A DNA stretch of 64,000 nt from contig NC_081410.1 in assembly GCF_030272615.1 (NCBI RefSeq), positions 186,791,619-186,855,618 of the forward strand, read 5' to 3'. Shown piece after piece: positions 25,523 to 36,293 of the stretch. Source of the stretch: Cryptomeria japonica (taxonomy: Eukaryota > Streptophyta > Pinopsida > Cupressales > Cupressaceae). A program made the translations under genes and the position numbers. The notes beneath the pieces were generated by a model, which saw only the letters and a program-made list of their open reading frames with translations, ran no database searches and was not told the DNA's origin. The first letter of the stretch is position 1; the number at the start of each line of letters is the position of its first letter.

Positions 25523-26489
25523 CCTCCCCTATCCTATCTCTTCCCTCTCTCTCTCCCTCCCTCTCTCCCTCCCATTGTTTCCCTCCCACCTCTCCATTTC
25601 TCCATCCTCCATCCTATCTCTTACCTCTCCCTCTCTCTCTCTCTCCCTCCCCCATCCTATCTCTTCCCTCTCCCTCTCTCCCTCCCATTGTTTCCCTCCT
25701 CCCTCTCTCTTTCTCCCTCCCCCATCCTATCTCTTCCCTCTCCCTCTCTCCTTCCCATTGTTTCCCTCGCCCCTCTCTCTCTCTCCCTCCCACATCCTAT
25801 CTCTTCCCTCTCCCTCTCTCTCACCCTCTCTCGCTCTCTCCCCTTCCCCCATCCTATCTCTTCACTCTCCCTCTCTTTATCTTTCTCCATCTCTCTCTCC
25901 CACTTTCCCTTTTAGTCTCTCTCTCTCTCTCTCAAGTCTCTCTCCTTTTCTCTTTCTCTATCAATTCTCTCTCCCTCTCACCCTCTCTTTCTCTATCTCC
26001 CTCCCCCATCTTATCTCTTCCCTATTCCTCTCTCCCTCCCATTGTTTCCTTCCCCCCCGCTCTCTCTCCCTCCCCCATCCTATCTCTTCCCTCTCCCCTC
26101 TAGCTCCCATTGTTTCCCTCCCCCCTCTCTCTTTCTCCCCCCCCCATCCTATCTCTTCGCTCTCCCTCTCTCTATCACCCTCTCTTTCTCTCTCTTCCTC
26201 CCTCCCTCTCTCTTTATCTCTCCCCCATCCTATCTCTTCCCTCTCCCTTGCGTTCTTTCCCTCCCCCCACTCTCTATCAGATCTCTCCCTCTTTTCATCA
26301 ACCCCAGCCTCCCTCCCTCCATCTATATCACTTGGGTTCTCTCTTTTCCACAACCCTTCCCTCCCTCTTTCACTTAATCTCTCTCTCCCTCTTTTCTCAT
26401 CCATTCCTCCCTATCTGCCTAATATAATCCTCTCCTTCCATCAACCCCTCCCTTCCTCCATCTTTTTTCGTCTCCCTCTCTTTTCCTCT
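24050..26489. repeat. Polypyrimidine (CT-rich) repeat block, left part
   Basis: This is about 2.4 kb in which the plus strand is almost all C and T. It holds perfect (CT)n runs (for example 24350-24391) and, at 25510-26260, a minisatellite of roughly 80-90-bp units containing CCATCCTATCTCTTCCCTCT and CCCATTGTTTCCCTC. A 200-bp segment containing AACATGCTCGTAT is duplicated (about 24000 and 24215). The block resumes at 33042 after a transposon insertion. Confidence 0.95.
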
Positions 26490-27428
26490 TGGTGCAGGGG
26501 CACCTGGCCATGGAGATGTATCATGAAGACAAACCACATTTTTCTTTATTTTTAATGTTTCATTAATGATTGTAAGGTCACAAAAGACCATTTGTATCAA
26601 AACAATTCATGTTGTAAGGCTTGATGAGCCATTTTGTGTCAAGAGACCTAATAGGTCTTGAAAGGGTCAATTGTGGGCAAAGTGTGAATAACATCCAAAT
26701 TTTTTTGAAATTTTGTAATTGAGAAAATTTAATCCATTATAACATGTTAGGGGTGTCCAAGAAGGCTAGGGTGAAGTGTAGTGGTAATTTGTCAAAATTG
26801 TAAAAATTGCAAAGTTGCAACATTGCCAAAAAGTGCAACAAAAGTGTAAGAATGCAATCCATTGGTCATGAGGTGGTTAGAGTAGTCAGGAGGAGTTTTA
26901 AATGGTTTATAAAACCATGTTTGCTTGATATCAAGGGGGTTGAGTAGTTTGAAGGGGATTAGACAAAGATTATCCATCAAACCCTCAAACTATCATAAGG
27001 TTTTAAGGAATATGTGACTGTCATAGATCCATGGAGGATCAAATTTTGTGTAATTTTAATATGTAGATTTTTTTAATGATATATTAATGAAATATATTTC
27101 AGATGAATCCTTTCTTATGCATTTTTGTGGAGTATTTGGCAGGATATGTTTGCTTTTTAAAAAATTGTGAAAACCCTACCAAGGGTTACCCATTTTGGAA
27201 AAATCCTCATAACTTTTGATTTAACTGTTGGATCTGGTTATAAATTTTAGAAATGTTCTTTAACTAGGCAATAGAAAGTCTGACTGGAGAGATTGGCCTC
27301 ATGATCAGTATTTAAAAAGTTATTAATGACTGTTTGTTACAGTTCATGGTGAAAAGAATATTGGTGAAGGCAACAACAATCCTGTTGCAGCGTTTAGTAT
27401 GGCCACATGAGGAATCATAATGAAGAAG

Positions 27429-28654
27429 GGTGGGTGCAAGAAGTTGAGTCCCACTTTTGGGCAAAAAGTGGAAGTGTTTTCCCTATTTTTAAATTTTTTT
27501 ATTGATGTCAAAATTTGAGGTACTTAGAGTTTGAATCTGAAAAAACTTTAGTAATAGAAAATGTAGTGCTCGAAGTCTAATTTTCAAATATGTAATTTAT
27601 TTCAATACCCACATGGTAGAAATTGTGTTTTTGTAGGCATATTTAAAAACCACTTTTTCAAAATGCCTATTTCAGGACCATACCACACATGTGTACAACC
27701 ACCATATTTTGACGTAAATAAAAACATTTTTACAAATCCTTCTGGGAAAAGATACCTAATACACCAAATATTGATGAGAATATTTTTTCTTATTTTTTTA
27801 TTGAATATATTTTTTTTAATAAATTTTTAATTGACTATAAAGTACATTTTCAAAACATCTGGTGTACAACCACCATAATTTGATGAAAATTTCATATTTT
27901 TTAATTTTTTCTTTTTTAATCTTTAAAAGAATTGTATGTAGATTGATGTCATATAATTTATTTTCAAAAAAACCTAAAAAAAAAAAAGTTTTTAAAGTTT
28001 TACTAAACCTCACTATTTTACATTTAAGTGCCACTTTTGATTAATAAATAATGCAAAAATAGTAAAACTAATCATAACACTGTGAAATTTACATTTTTGA
28101 AATTAGGACAGTGAGAACTCTAATGGGTTTTTGTTTCATCAAAAACTATGATCAGGAAGACCTTCAAAAAATTACGGCAATGCATAAATCTGGTATTCCA
28201 GTGCCTTAGCCATTTTTTTGGAGGTCCAGGCATAGGCTTGGTCTCACCAAGCCTAACCCGAAGCCAAAACTGAGGCATAGGTGTGTTTCCCGCTCCATCT
28301 TTTATGAAACGGGCACCTGTTATTTAAAATTCAAAAAATGGGCACCCATTTTGAAATTTATAGTACTTTAAGAAACGTGTGCACGTTTTTAGAAACGGGT
28401 ACACGTTTTTAGAAACGGGTGCCCATTTTTAGAAACGTGTGCCCATTTCTAAAAATCATGCACCCGTTTCTCTACGGTGGTCCGATCCTAAATGGGCACC
28501 CATTTTTCAAAACATGCACCCGTTTTATTTTTATGGGTCGGGGCTCCGAAGCTAAACAGGTGCCCATTTCTTAAAAAACGGGCACTCATTTCTAGTGGCA
28601 AATTTTTTTCTCATAGACTTCCGCGGAATTGGGACCCAACTTCTTGCACCCACC
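27429..28654. mobile_element. MITE-like DNA transposon with terminal inverted repeats
   Basis: The ends are inverted copies. The left end reads GGTGGGTGCAAGAAGTTG then A-GTCCCA. The right end, reversed, reads GGTGGGTGCAAGAAGTTG then G-GTCCCA. That is about 26-28 bp with one or two mismatches. The element is 1226 bp and has no transposase frame. Flanks (GAAGAAGG and TAGAAAGG) could be an imperfect 8-9-bp duplication of the GAATAAAGG seen at the empty sites in R2 and R3. That length would suit a hAT or Mutator origin; the superfamily is not settled. Confidence 0.8.
28371..28450. repeat. 20-bp minisatellite (four units) inside the MITE
   Basis: Four exact-length 20-bp units, each beginning AGAAACGKGT (K is G or T) and ending in a T run, lie head to tail. 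Further direct and inverted GGGCACCCATTT-type units flank it from 28310 to 28590. Confidence 0.9.
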
Positions 28655-29152
28655 TAGAAAGGCTATATTTGTTGGAAAGCTCTCTGAATCCTCTTTATAG
28701 TATCTTTTGTATGACTTAATTTTGTTAAGAATTGAATAATTTGTGATTGTTTTTGTGAAAACTATTTTTAAAGGATGAAACCCTGAACTAGGGTATTCCA
28801 TGGCAATAAAGAATTTGTTCTCTCATGTTGTGGTGAATTTTATGATCTAAAATCTTGAATGAATGTCTATAGAGAAGGAATCTAACCTTTGAAAGTGGTT
28901 TGGGGTTGGTTGGTGGCGTATGGTGGAAGTACTTGATAGACAGTCCCTATGTAAAGATTATGTTGTGATTGCCTCGTAGAATGAATCAATATCATTTGTA
29001 TTGCCACTTAATGATCAGATTGTGATTTTTGGAGTTGAGAAGAATCGTTGATCTTGTTATATGCCTCTTGATTCAAGTGTAAGGTCTTGTATTAGTTTTG
29101 GGTTAGTAACACCCTTGAAGATTTTATGGTTTGTGATAGATGCTCTACATCA

Positions 29153-29705
29153 AATTGGTATTAGAGCTAAAAGATCTGGGATTTGTGTTGTTAGTTGTTG
29201 ATTTGGTTGTAGGTACTTGTTCCATCTAAGTTGAAGGAAGAAGGGTTTCTAAGAAGTGTGTGTGGGAAGACAAGAGGAGGTCTGTCATTACCATCCTTTA
29301 ATAAAGATTAAGTTGGGTAGAAGGTGCAAGGCAAAGAGAGAGAGAGAGAGGCATCTTCCAGGATCTGTTGTTGTGTAGGATGGATGGTTTGGAGAGTTGG
29401 TGTGGTGAAGAAGTGAGAGAGATGGACATTTGACTAGTAAGGCACTTGAAGTTGCAAACATTTAAGTACTCCATTGATGGGAGTAATGGAGAAGGTAGAT
29501 GCAAGGACAGTCCTGTGTCCTTTTGAAGGTGAACTTGATGACAAGAGAAAGAGGAATGGTAAGAGGTAAAGTTGAAGGCAGAGAATGACACCAAGACAAG
29601 GATAAGGAAATTTTTAGAGAGAGGACCACTCCAAGGCAAAATATTTATTGTAGGTTGTTGTTCTATGTTTCCAAGGGACTTGGAAAATTTTCTAGGCCGG
29701 TTGTA
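29153..29705 (+). other. Internal region I1 of the tandem element
   Basis: Starts with the primer-site-like AATTGGTATTAGAGC and ends at GGTTGTA before the next LTR. Purine-rich, with a GAGAGAG run near 29337-29349. It holds no conserved frame. It is about 55 bp longer than I2 near its 3' end. Confidence 0.8.
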
Positions 29706-31112
29706 TGGTGTAGGGGCACCTGGCCATGGAGATGCATCATGAAGACAAAGCACATTTTTCTTTATTTTTAATGTTGCATTAATGATTGTAAGGTCAAAAA
29801 GACCATTTGTATCAAAACAATTCATGTTGTAAGGCTTGATGAGCCATTTTGTATCAAGAGACCTAATAGGTCATGATAGGGTCAACTATGGTCAAACAAT
29901 GAGGAACATCCAAAAATGTTTGAAATTTTGTAATTGATAAAATTTAATCCATTATAACATGTTAGGGGTGTCCAAGTAGGCTAGGGTGAAGTGTAGTGGT
30001 AATTTGTCAAAATTGTAAAAATTGCAAAGATGCAACATTGCCAAAAAGTGCAACAAAAGTGTAAGAATGTAATCCATTGGTCATGAGGTGGTTAGAGTAG
30101 TTAGGAGGAGTTGGAAATGGTTTATAAAACCATGTTTGGTTGAGATTAAGGGGGTTGAGAAGTTTGGAGGGGATTTGACAAAGATTATCCATCAAACCCT
30201 CAAACTATCATAAGGTTTTAAGGAATCTGTGATTGTCATAGATCCATGGAGGATCAAATTTGGTGTAATTTTGATATGTAGATATTTTTTAATGATATAT
30301 TAATAAAATATCTTTCCGATGAATCCTTTCTTATGCATTTTTGTGGAGTATTTGCTAGGATATGTTTGTTTTTTCAAAAATTGTCAAAACCTTGTTAAGG
30401 GTTACCTATTTTGAAAAAATCCTCATAACTTTTGATTTTAGAAATGTTCTTTAACTAGACAATCTAAAGTCTGACTGGAATGATTGGCTTCATGATCAAT
30501 ATTTTAAAAGTTATTAATGACTGTTTGTTATAGTTCATGGTGAAAAGCAGACTAGTGAAGGCAACAACAATCCTATTGCAGTGTTTGGTATGGCCACATG
30601 AGGAATCATAATGAATAAAGCATAGATTTGTCGGAAAGGTCTCTAAATCCTCTTTCCAATGCCTTTTTTCTGACTTAATTTGGTTAAGAATTAAAGAATT
30701 TGTGATTGTTTTTTGTGAAAACTATTTTTAAAGGATGAAACCCTAAACTAGGGTATTCCATGGCAATAAAGAATTTGTTCTCTCGTGTTGTGGTGAATTT
30801 TATGATCTAAAATATTGAATGAAGGTCTATAGAGATGGAATCTAACCTTTGAAAGTGGTTTGGGGTTGGTTGGTGGCGTATGGTGGAAGTACTTGATAGA
30901 CAATCCTTGTGTAAAGATTATGTTGTGATTGTCTTGTAGAATGAATCAATATCATTTGTATTGTCACTTAATGATCAGATTGTGATTTTTGGAGTCGAGA
31001 AGAGTGGTTGATCTTGTTTTATGCCTCTTAATTCAAGTTTAAGGTCTTGTATTAGTTTTGGGTCAGTAATACCCTTGAAGGTTTTATGGTTTGTGATAGA
31101 TGCTCTGCATCA
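29706..31112 (+). repeat. LTR R2 of the tandem element (1407 bp)
   Basis: Uninterrupted LTR, TGGTGTAGGGGCACC to GCTCTGCATCA. It shows the empty site of the MITE that is present in R1 (around 30612-30625). Confidence 0.88.
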
Positions 31113-31608
31113 AATTGGTATCAGAGCTAAAATTTATGGGATTTGTGTTGTTAGTTGTTGATTTGGTTGTAGGTGCTTGTTCCATTTAAGCTGCATGAAG
31201 AAGGTTTCTGAGAAGTGTGTGTGGGCAGACAAGAGGAGGTCTATCATTACTATCCTCCAATAGAGATTAAGCTGGGTAGAAGGTGCAAGGCAAAGAGAGA
31301 GAGAGGCATCTTCTAGGATCTATTGTTGGGTAAGATGGATGGTTTGGAGAGTTGGTGTGGTGAAGCAGTGATAGAGATGGACATCTGACTAGTAAGGCAC
31401 TTGAATTTGCAACCATTGAAGTACTCCACTGATGGGAGTAATGGAGAAGGTAGATGCAAGGACAATCCCATGTCCTTTTGAAGGTGAACTTGATAACAAG
31501 AGAAAGAGGAATGGTAACAGGAAAAGTTGAACATAGAGAATGACACCAAGACAAGGATAAGGAAAGTTTCAGAGAGAGGACCACTCCAATGCAAAAGATT
31601 TAGTTGTA
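31113..31608 (+). other. Internal region I2 of the tandem element
   Basis: Begins AATTGGTATCAGAGC (primer-site-like) and ends TTAGTTGTA. Closely similar to I1 but shorter. The minus-strand open frames here are not shared in a conserved way with I1 and are probably chance. Confidence 0.8.
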
Positions 31609-33041
31609 TGGTGCAGGGGCACCTGACCATGGAGATGTATCATGAAGACAAACTAAATTTTTCTTTATGTTTAATGTTTCATTAAAGATTGTAAGGTCAC
31701 AAAATACCATTTGTATCAAAATAATTCATGTTGTAAGGCTTGATGAGCCATTTTGTATCAAGAGACCTAATAGGTCATGATAGGGTCAACTATGGTCAAA
31801 GTGTGAAGAACATCCAAAAATGTTTGAAATTTTGTAATTGAGAAAATTTAATCCATTATAACAAGTTAGGGGTGTCCAAGAAGGCTAGGGTGAAGTGTAG
31901 TGGTAATTTGTCAAAATTGTAAAAATTGCAAAGTTGCAACATTGCCAAAAAGTGCAACAAAAGTGTAAGAATGCAATCCATTGGTCATGAGTTGGTTAGA
32001 GTAGTTAGGAGGAGCTTGAAATGGTTTATAAAATGATGTTTTTTCGAGATCAAGGGTGTTGAGCAGTTTGGAGGGGATTTGACAAAGATTATCCATCAAA
32101 CCCTCAAACTTTCATAAGGTTATAAGGAATCTGTGATTGTCATAGATCCATGGAGGTTCACATTTAGTGTAATTTTGATATGTAGATTTTTTTTAATGAT
32201 ATATTAATGAAATGTATTTCAGATGAATCCTTTCTTATGGATTTTTGTGGAGTATTTGGCAAGATATGTTTGTTTTTTCAAAAAGTGTGAAAAACCTACC
32301 AAGGGTTACCCCTTTTTGAAAAATCCTCATAACTTTTGATTTAATCATTGGATTTGGCTCTAAATTTTAGAAAATTTCTTTAACTATGCAATATAAAGTC
32401 TTACAAGAGCGATTGGCTTCATGATCAATATTTCAAAAGTTAAATTAATGATAGTTTGTTATAGTTCATGGTGAAAAGTAGACTAGTGAAGGCAGCAACA
32501 GTCATGTTGCAGTGTTTGGTATGGCCACATGAGGAATCATAATGAATAAAGGATATATTTGTTGGAAATGTCTCTGAATCCTCTTTTCAGTGCCTTTTTT
32601 CTGACATAATTTGGTTAAGAATTGAATATTTTGTAATTCTTTTTGTGAAAACTATTTTTAAAGGATGATACCCTAAACTAGGGTATTCCATGGCAATAAA
32701 GAATTTTCTCTCTCATGTTGTGGTGAATTTTATGATCTAAAATATTGAATGAAGGTCTATAGAGATGGAATCTAACCTTTGAAAATGGTTTGGGGTTGGT
32801 TGGTGGTGTATGGTGGAAGTACTTGATAAACAATCCTTGTGTAATGATTATGTTGTGATTGCCTTGTAGAATGGATGAATATCATTTGTATTGTCACTTA
32901 ACGATCAGATTGTGAGTTTTGGAGTTGAGAAGAGTCGCTGATATTTTATATTCCTCTTGATTCAAGTTTATGGTCTTGTATTAGTTTTGGGTCAGTAATA
33001 CCCTTGAAGGTTTTATGGTTTGTGATAGATGCTTTACATCA
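31609..33041 (+). repeat. LTR R3 of the tandem element (1433 bp)
   Basis: TGGTGCAGGGGCACC to GCTTTACATCA, followed directly by the CT-rich block, so this is the outer right end of the array. It also lacks the MITE. Confidence 0.88.
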
Positions 33042-33557
33042 CCTTTCTCCCTCTCACTCTCTCACCCTCTCTTTCCCTCTTTCCCTCTCAAGTCTCTTTG
33101 TTTCTCTCTATTTCTCTCTTTATCTCTCTCCCTCCCCTCCCCCCCCTCTCTCTCATAGGTGTCTTTGTCCCATTTTGTCCATTCTCTCCACCTCTCTCTC
33201 TCTTTCTCTCATAATCCCCCATCCACCTCTCGGGTTTCTCTTTATATCTCCCTCACTCCCTCTATCTTTCTCTCCCCCTCGCTTAGGTGTCTTTATCCCA
33301 TTGTTTCCCTCTCTCCCTTCCCATCCCTTTCTCTCTCAGGTCTCTCTCTCTTTCCCTTCCCATTTTTCTCTCCCTCTCTTTCCCTCTTTCCCTCTCTCCC
33401 TCTCTCCTTTCTCCTCACCCTCCCTTTGTCGCCCCTCTCTCTCTCTATCTCTCTCAGGTGTATCTCTCTCTTTCCCTCTAACCCCTTTTCCCTCACTTTT
33501 TCCCTATCTCAAGTGTCTCTATCCAATTCTATCCATTCTTTCCCTCTCCCTCTATTT

Positions 33558-33588
<31 letters not shown>

Positions 33589-33947
33589 CATCCACCTTTC
33601 AAGTCTCTCTAGATATCTCCCCCACTCCACCTCTCTCAGGTGTCTTTATCCCATTATTTTCATCTATCCCTCCCCATCCCTTTCTCTTTCTCTTTCCCTC
33701 TAACTCTCATTCCCTCTCTCCCTCCTACTCTCTCTCTATCTCTCTCTCATGTATCTCTATCCAATTTTTTCCATTTTCTCCCCCCCACTTCCTTTCTCTT
33801 TCTCTCTCAAGTCTATCTTTCTTTCCCTCTAACTTTCTTTCTCTCTCAAGTCTCTCTCTCCATCCTTCGAACTCTTTTTCCCTCTCGCCCTCTCTCTCTC
33901 TCTCCCTGCCTAGCTCTTTCTCTTACCCTCTCAAGTATCTCTCCCTT
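33042..33947. repeat. Polypyrimidine repeat block, right part
   Basis: Continues the CT-rich block of 24050-26489 with the same style of CTCTCTCAGGTGTCT and CCCTCTCTTTCC units. Long open frames here are by-products of the low-complexity sequence. Confidence 0.95.
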
Positions 33948-34235
33948 TGTTGGAATCCAAAAACACTGAGGGGGGGGGGGGGGGGGGGGCGCTGAATTAG
34001 TGTTCTACTGAAATGATCAAATTTAACCTTATCAAAATATGCATTCACCAACTGGTATACTGGTACATACAAGATTGAAAGAAGTAAAGCAACCAATAAG
34101 CCAATCACACAAATGAATACCATAACACAGAGAATTATACGTGGAAAACCTCAAAGAGGAAAAACCACAGTGGGATTTGTGACCCACAATATCAATCCAT
34201 TGGCCATATGAAAATATATTACAAAATATATCTTA
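33948..34235 (-). mobile_element. Reversed copia-type LTR end fragment with poly-G run
   Basis: On the minus strand the fragment ends in a C-run followed by CTCAGTG and GGATTCCAACA. This parallels the C-run and CTCAGTAG just before the end of the copia LTRs at 1313-1366 and 9330-9380. On the plus strand it begins TGTTGGAATCC at 33948 and carries 20 consecutive Gs (33970-33989). It is inserted at the edge of the CT-rich block. The inner end is not defined. Confidence 0.6.
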
Positions 34236-34740
34236 TCCATTGACTCGTGTTTTTAATTAAAAAAAATGTTATATATATCCATGTATGTATGTATGTATGT
34301 ATGTGTTATTATATATATTTCTTTTTATATGTTGGAAATTATATTTCCAGAAAATAAGAAAAAATAAATTTTAGTTTGATGAAAAAAAATATCAGATATA
34401 TATATATATATATATATATATACTTGTGTTTATGATTCAATGTGTTTATGGTGGTTTTTTAATTTTTAATGGATATAGAAAATATTGATTTGAATATTTT
34501 AATTGAATTTGTGAGATTATTGTTAATAAATGATTTATTTTGAAATGTAGAAATTTAGAAAACTTGGTCAATTGTGAATTAGAAGGAGAGAAAATAAATA
34601 TTTATTCTGTAATAAATAATGGTGTTGTTTCGTTTCTGATTGTCTTAGCATTTAAGTAATATTGCAAGTCCTTTAGTTATATGTGGAAATTAGACATTTT
34701 GTGTTGTCTTTTATTTTTGGTCATGTCTCGTGAGTAGACT
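34236..34740. other. AT-rich stretch with microsatellites
   Basis: Contains a (TATG)n run near 34281-34303 and a (TA)n run near 34397-34421. It may be a middle part of LTR D, whose start I could not find, but no conserved block proves it. No gene is seen. Confidence 0.45.
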
Positions 34741-36065
34741 GTAATTTTCCAGTTGGTTAAACCTATATGCAAGGGCTTGTATGACCAAGTGTTTTCTCAG
34801 TTTGATGATTTTTTCAAGATGGGAAACTTCTCTCTTGGCAGGTATTGTTGAGTAAATATGGTATTTCTATCTCTCAGTATCGTACTTACTCTATTATCCA
34901 TTTTGACCTTGCCCCTCTCCCAAGCTCCCCCTAATTTGCTCTGACCTTGACCCTCTTGGATCCTATACATGGCTCTCTGATCTTCCTTTGTCCAAAGTCT
35001 CCTCTAAGATCATCTACCTCACCCTTTCTGACTCTCAAGATGTTCTTGCTTACCTCTCTCATATCTAGCCCCTCTCCCTGTTGGCTCCTTGAGCAAGATC
35101 CTTTCTCGACTTTGGTCCTCTCCCATTGAGCCTAAAAAGAAATTCTTTGTTTAGAAGCTACTGCTTAATAAACTCCTGGTGTGTCAATCTGATGGTGATA
35201 TCCCTATATGTTCCTGTTGTAGAACTCTTGATAATGTCTGACATATTTTCTTTGATTTCTTGTTGGTTAAAGAGATTTGGGTCATGTTTTGGCTCAATGT
35301 GGGCAGTAATATTAGTGTCTTGGATGTCATCAGTGGCTTTATTGGTAATATCAGGAAATCTAGCAACAATTTTTGGTTTGTTTAATCTGTCAATATTCTA
35401 TGGGTCATATGGAAGATTAGGAACGATTGTCTTTTCAATAGTAGGTCCAAATCTCTTATTGAGTATTTGAGGAGACTCATCTCTTATGATGTTTCCTTGC
35501 AGGTCTCCATGGTGGTTGAAGTTAACAGGAAGAAATTTGAAGACCTCATGATAGATGGGGAAGTATCTCATGGCTTCTCATGGTCCAGGAATGACACAAC
35601 CAGGTCTGATTTTGAGACAACTTTACATAATTTTGTGAGAGATATGTCTACTAGCAGAGGAGATGCTGGAGGGTAGTAGTTGGATGGACTCCCTATCGCT
35701 CAGCTAGTGGTTCACCTATACTTGGAGCAGATTCAAGAGAACAAAGTGTTAGTTTGGATGGAGGGGCAGGCCGGATGGACAACATGAACCTAAATGGAGG
35801 TCTCCTTTGTTCCTATGGATGGACAACATGGACCCAGATGAACCTAGACTGTATATTTTGTTAGCAACATATTTAGCATGTTAGCAACATGTTTTGTTAT
35901 GTAATTAGGGCTAGCATATCATACTTCATCTCCTTGTTCCTCCTCTTTTATTATCTAATCTTGTATGTACAATGCTGATACTTCCAGGAGCAACTATTGA
36001 GGCATAATTTTTTTTGACTATTTTGTATGATTTTCATGATTATCAATAGAAAAAGTATTTTCTTA
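34741..36065 (+). mobile_element. LINE (L1-like) 3' fragment
   Basis: A 5'-truncated non-LTR retrotransposon, recognised by the reverse-transcriptase zinc-binding domain it encodes (separate entry). The 3' end is probably near 36055-36065. No clear target duplication was found, so the ends are approximate. Confidence 0.65.
35110..35676 (+). pseudogene. LINE ORF2 C-terminal part with zf-RVT domain
   Basis: One frame with scattered stops matches the zinc-binding domain found after reverse transcriptase in plant L1-like ORF2 proteins. It reads EPKKKFF then KLLLNKLLVCQSDGDIP, then CSCC at the start of the zinc site, then HIFFDF and EIWVMFW, where the family has HLF-CP-A-IW. This is followed by ILWVIWKIRNDCLFN, typical of the same proteins. 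Stops replace at least four residues. The last 70 codons (from about 35467) are open. In intact relatives this protein nicks target DNA and reverse-transcribes the element RNA. Confidence 0.75.
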
Positions 36066-36079
36066 GTTGTTTTGAACTC

Positions 36080-36293
36080 TCTTTGTAAATTGGTTTTGGT
36101 ACTTTTTCCTTAGAGTTCTTTTGGGGAATTTTTGTGCAGTGTCATAAGGAAGAGTGGCTTTTGAGTGGATGCCACACCCAAAGAGGTTAGCAGGATAACC
36201 CCTCGAAAGTTGGATAATTATGTGATAACCTAAAAATATATTAGGGGTTTGGGTAGCTTAAACAGTAATTAATATTAATTGTATCCCGCTCAT
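36080..36293 (+). repeat. Gypsy LTR D, left fragment
   Basis: The part from about 36139 matches LTR B near 41079-41222: GAGTGGATGCCACACCCAAAG, GCAGGATAACCCCTCGAAAG, then ATTAGGGGT and GTATCCCGCTCAT. It stops at the CTCAT duplication. The continuation lies at 45737. The beginning of LTR D is not identified. Confidence 0.85.

Larger units (their letters stand above)
26490..29152 (+). repeat. LTR R1 of the tandem element (contains a 1.2-kb insertion)
   Basis: Matches R2 and R3 from TGGTGCAGGGG to CTCTACATCA. It is 2663 bp rather than 1.4 kb because a DNA transposon with terminal inverted repeats sits at about 27429-28654. R2 and R3 read through the same site without it, which shows the empty target. 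Confidence 0.88.
26490..33041 (+). mobile_element. Non-autonomous LTR element in tandem: LTR-internal-LTR-internal-LTR
   Basis: Three LTRs (starting TGGTGCAGGGGCACC or TGGTGTAGGGGCACC and ending TACATCA or TGCATCA) alternate with two short internal regions of about 0.5 kb. The internal regions begin AATTGGTATTAGAGC or AATTGGTATCAGAGC, which fits an initiator tRNA-Met primer site. The outer flanks CCTCT (26485-26489) and CCTTT (33042-33046) may be an imperfect target duplication. No gag or pol is present, so the element would depend on another element's enzymes; in size it falls in the range of TRIM/LARD-like elements. The three-LTR form suggests recombination between two copies. Confidence 0.85.

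Noticed and set aside
24421-26555. Long Ser/Leu/Pro-rich open frames, up to 403 codons, and their minus-strand Arg/Glu counterparts
   Set aside because: Produced by the CT-rich low-complexity repeat, open in several frames at once; not genes.
29298-31630. Minus-strand ORFs in the tandem element (29298-29825, 31267-31630)
   Set aside because: Antisense to LTR and internal sequence, and not conserved in frame between the two internal regions.
26490-33041. Plain tandem satellite DNA
   Set aside because: The unit is divided into LTR and internal parts with primer-site-like junctions, and the array ends exactly on LTR boundaries.
33004-33995. Further Ser/Leu-rich frames of up to 278 codons
   Set aside because: Same cause: polypyrimidine repeat.
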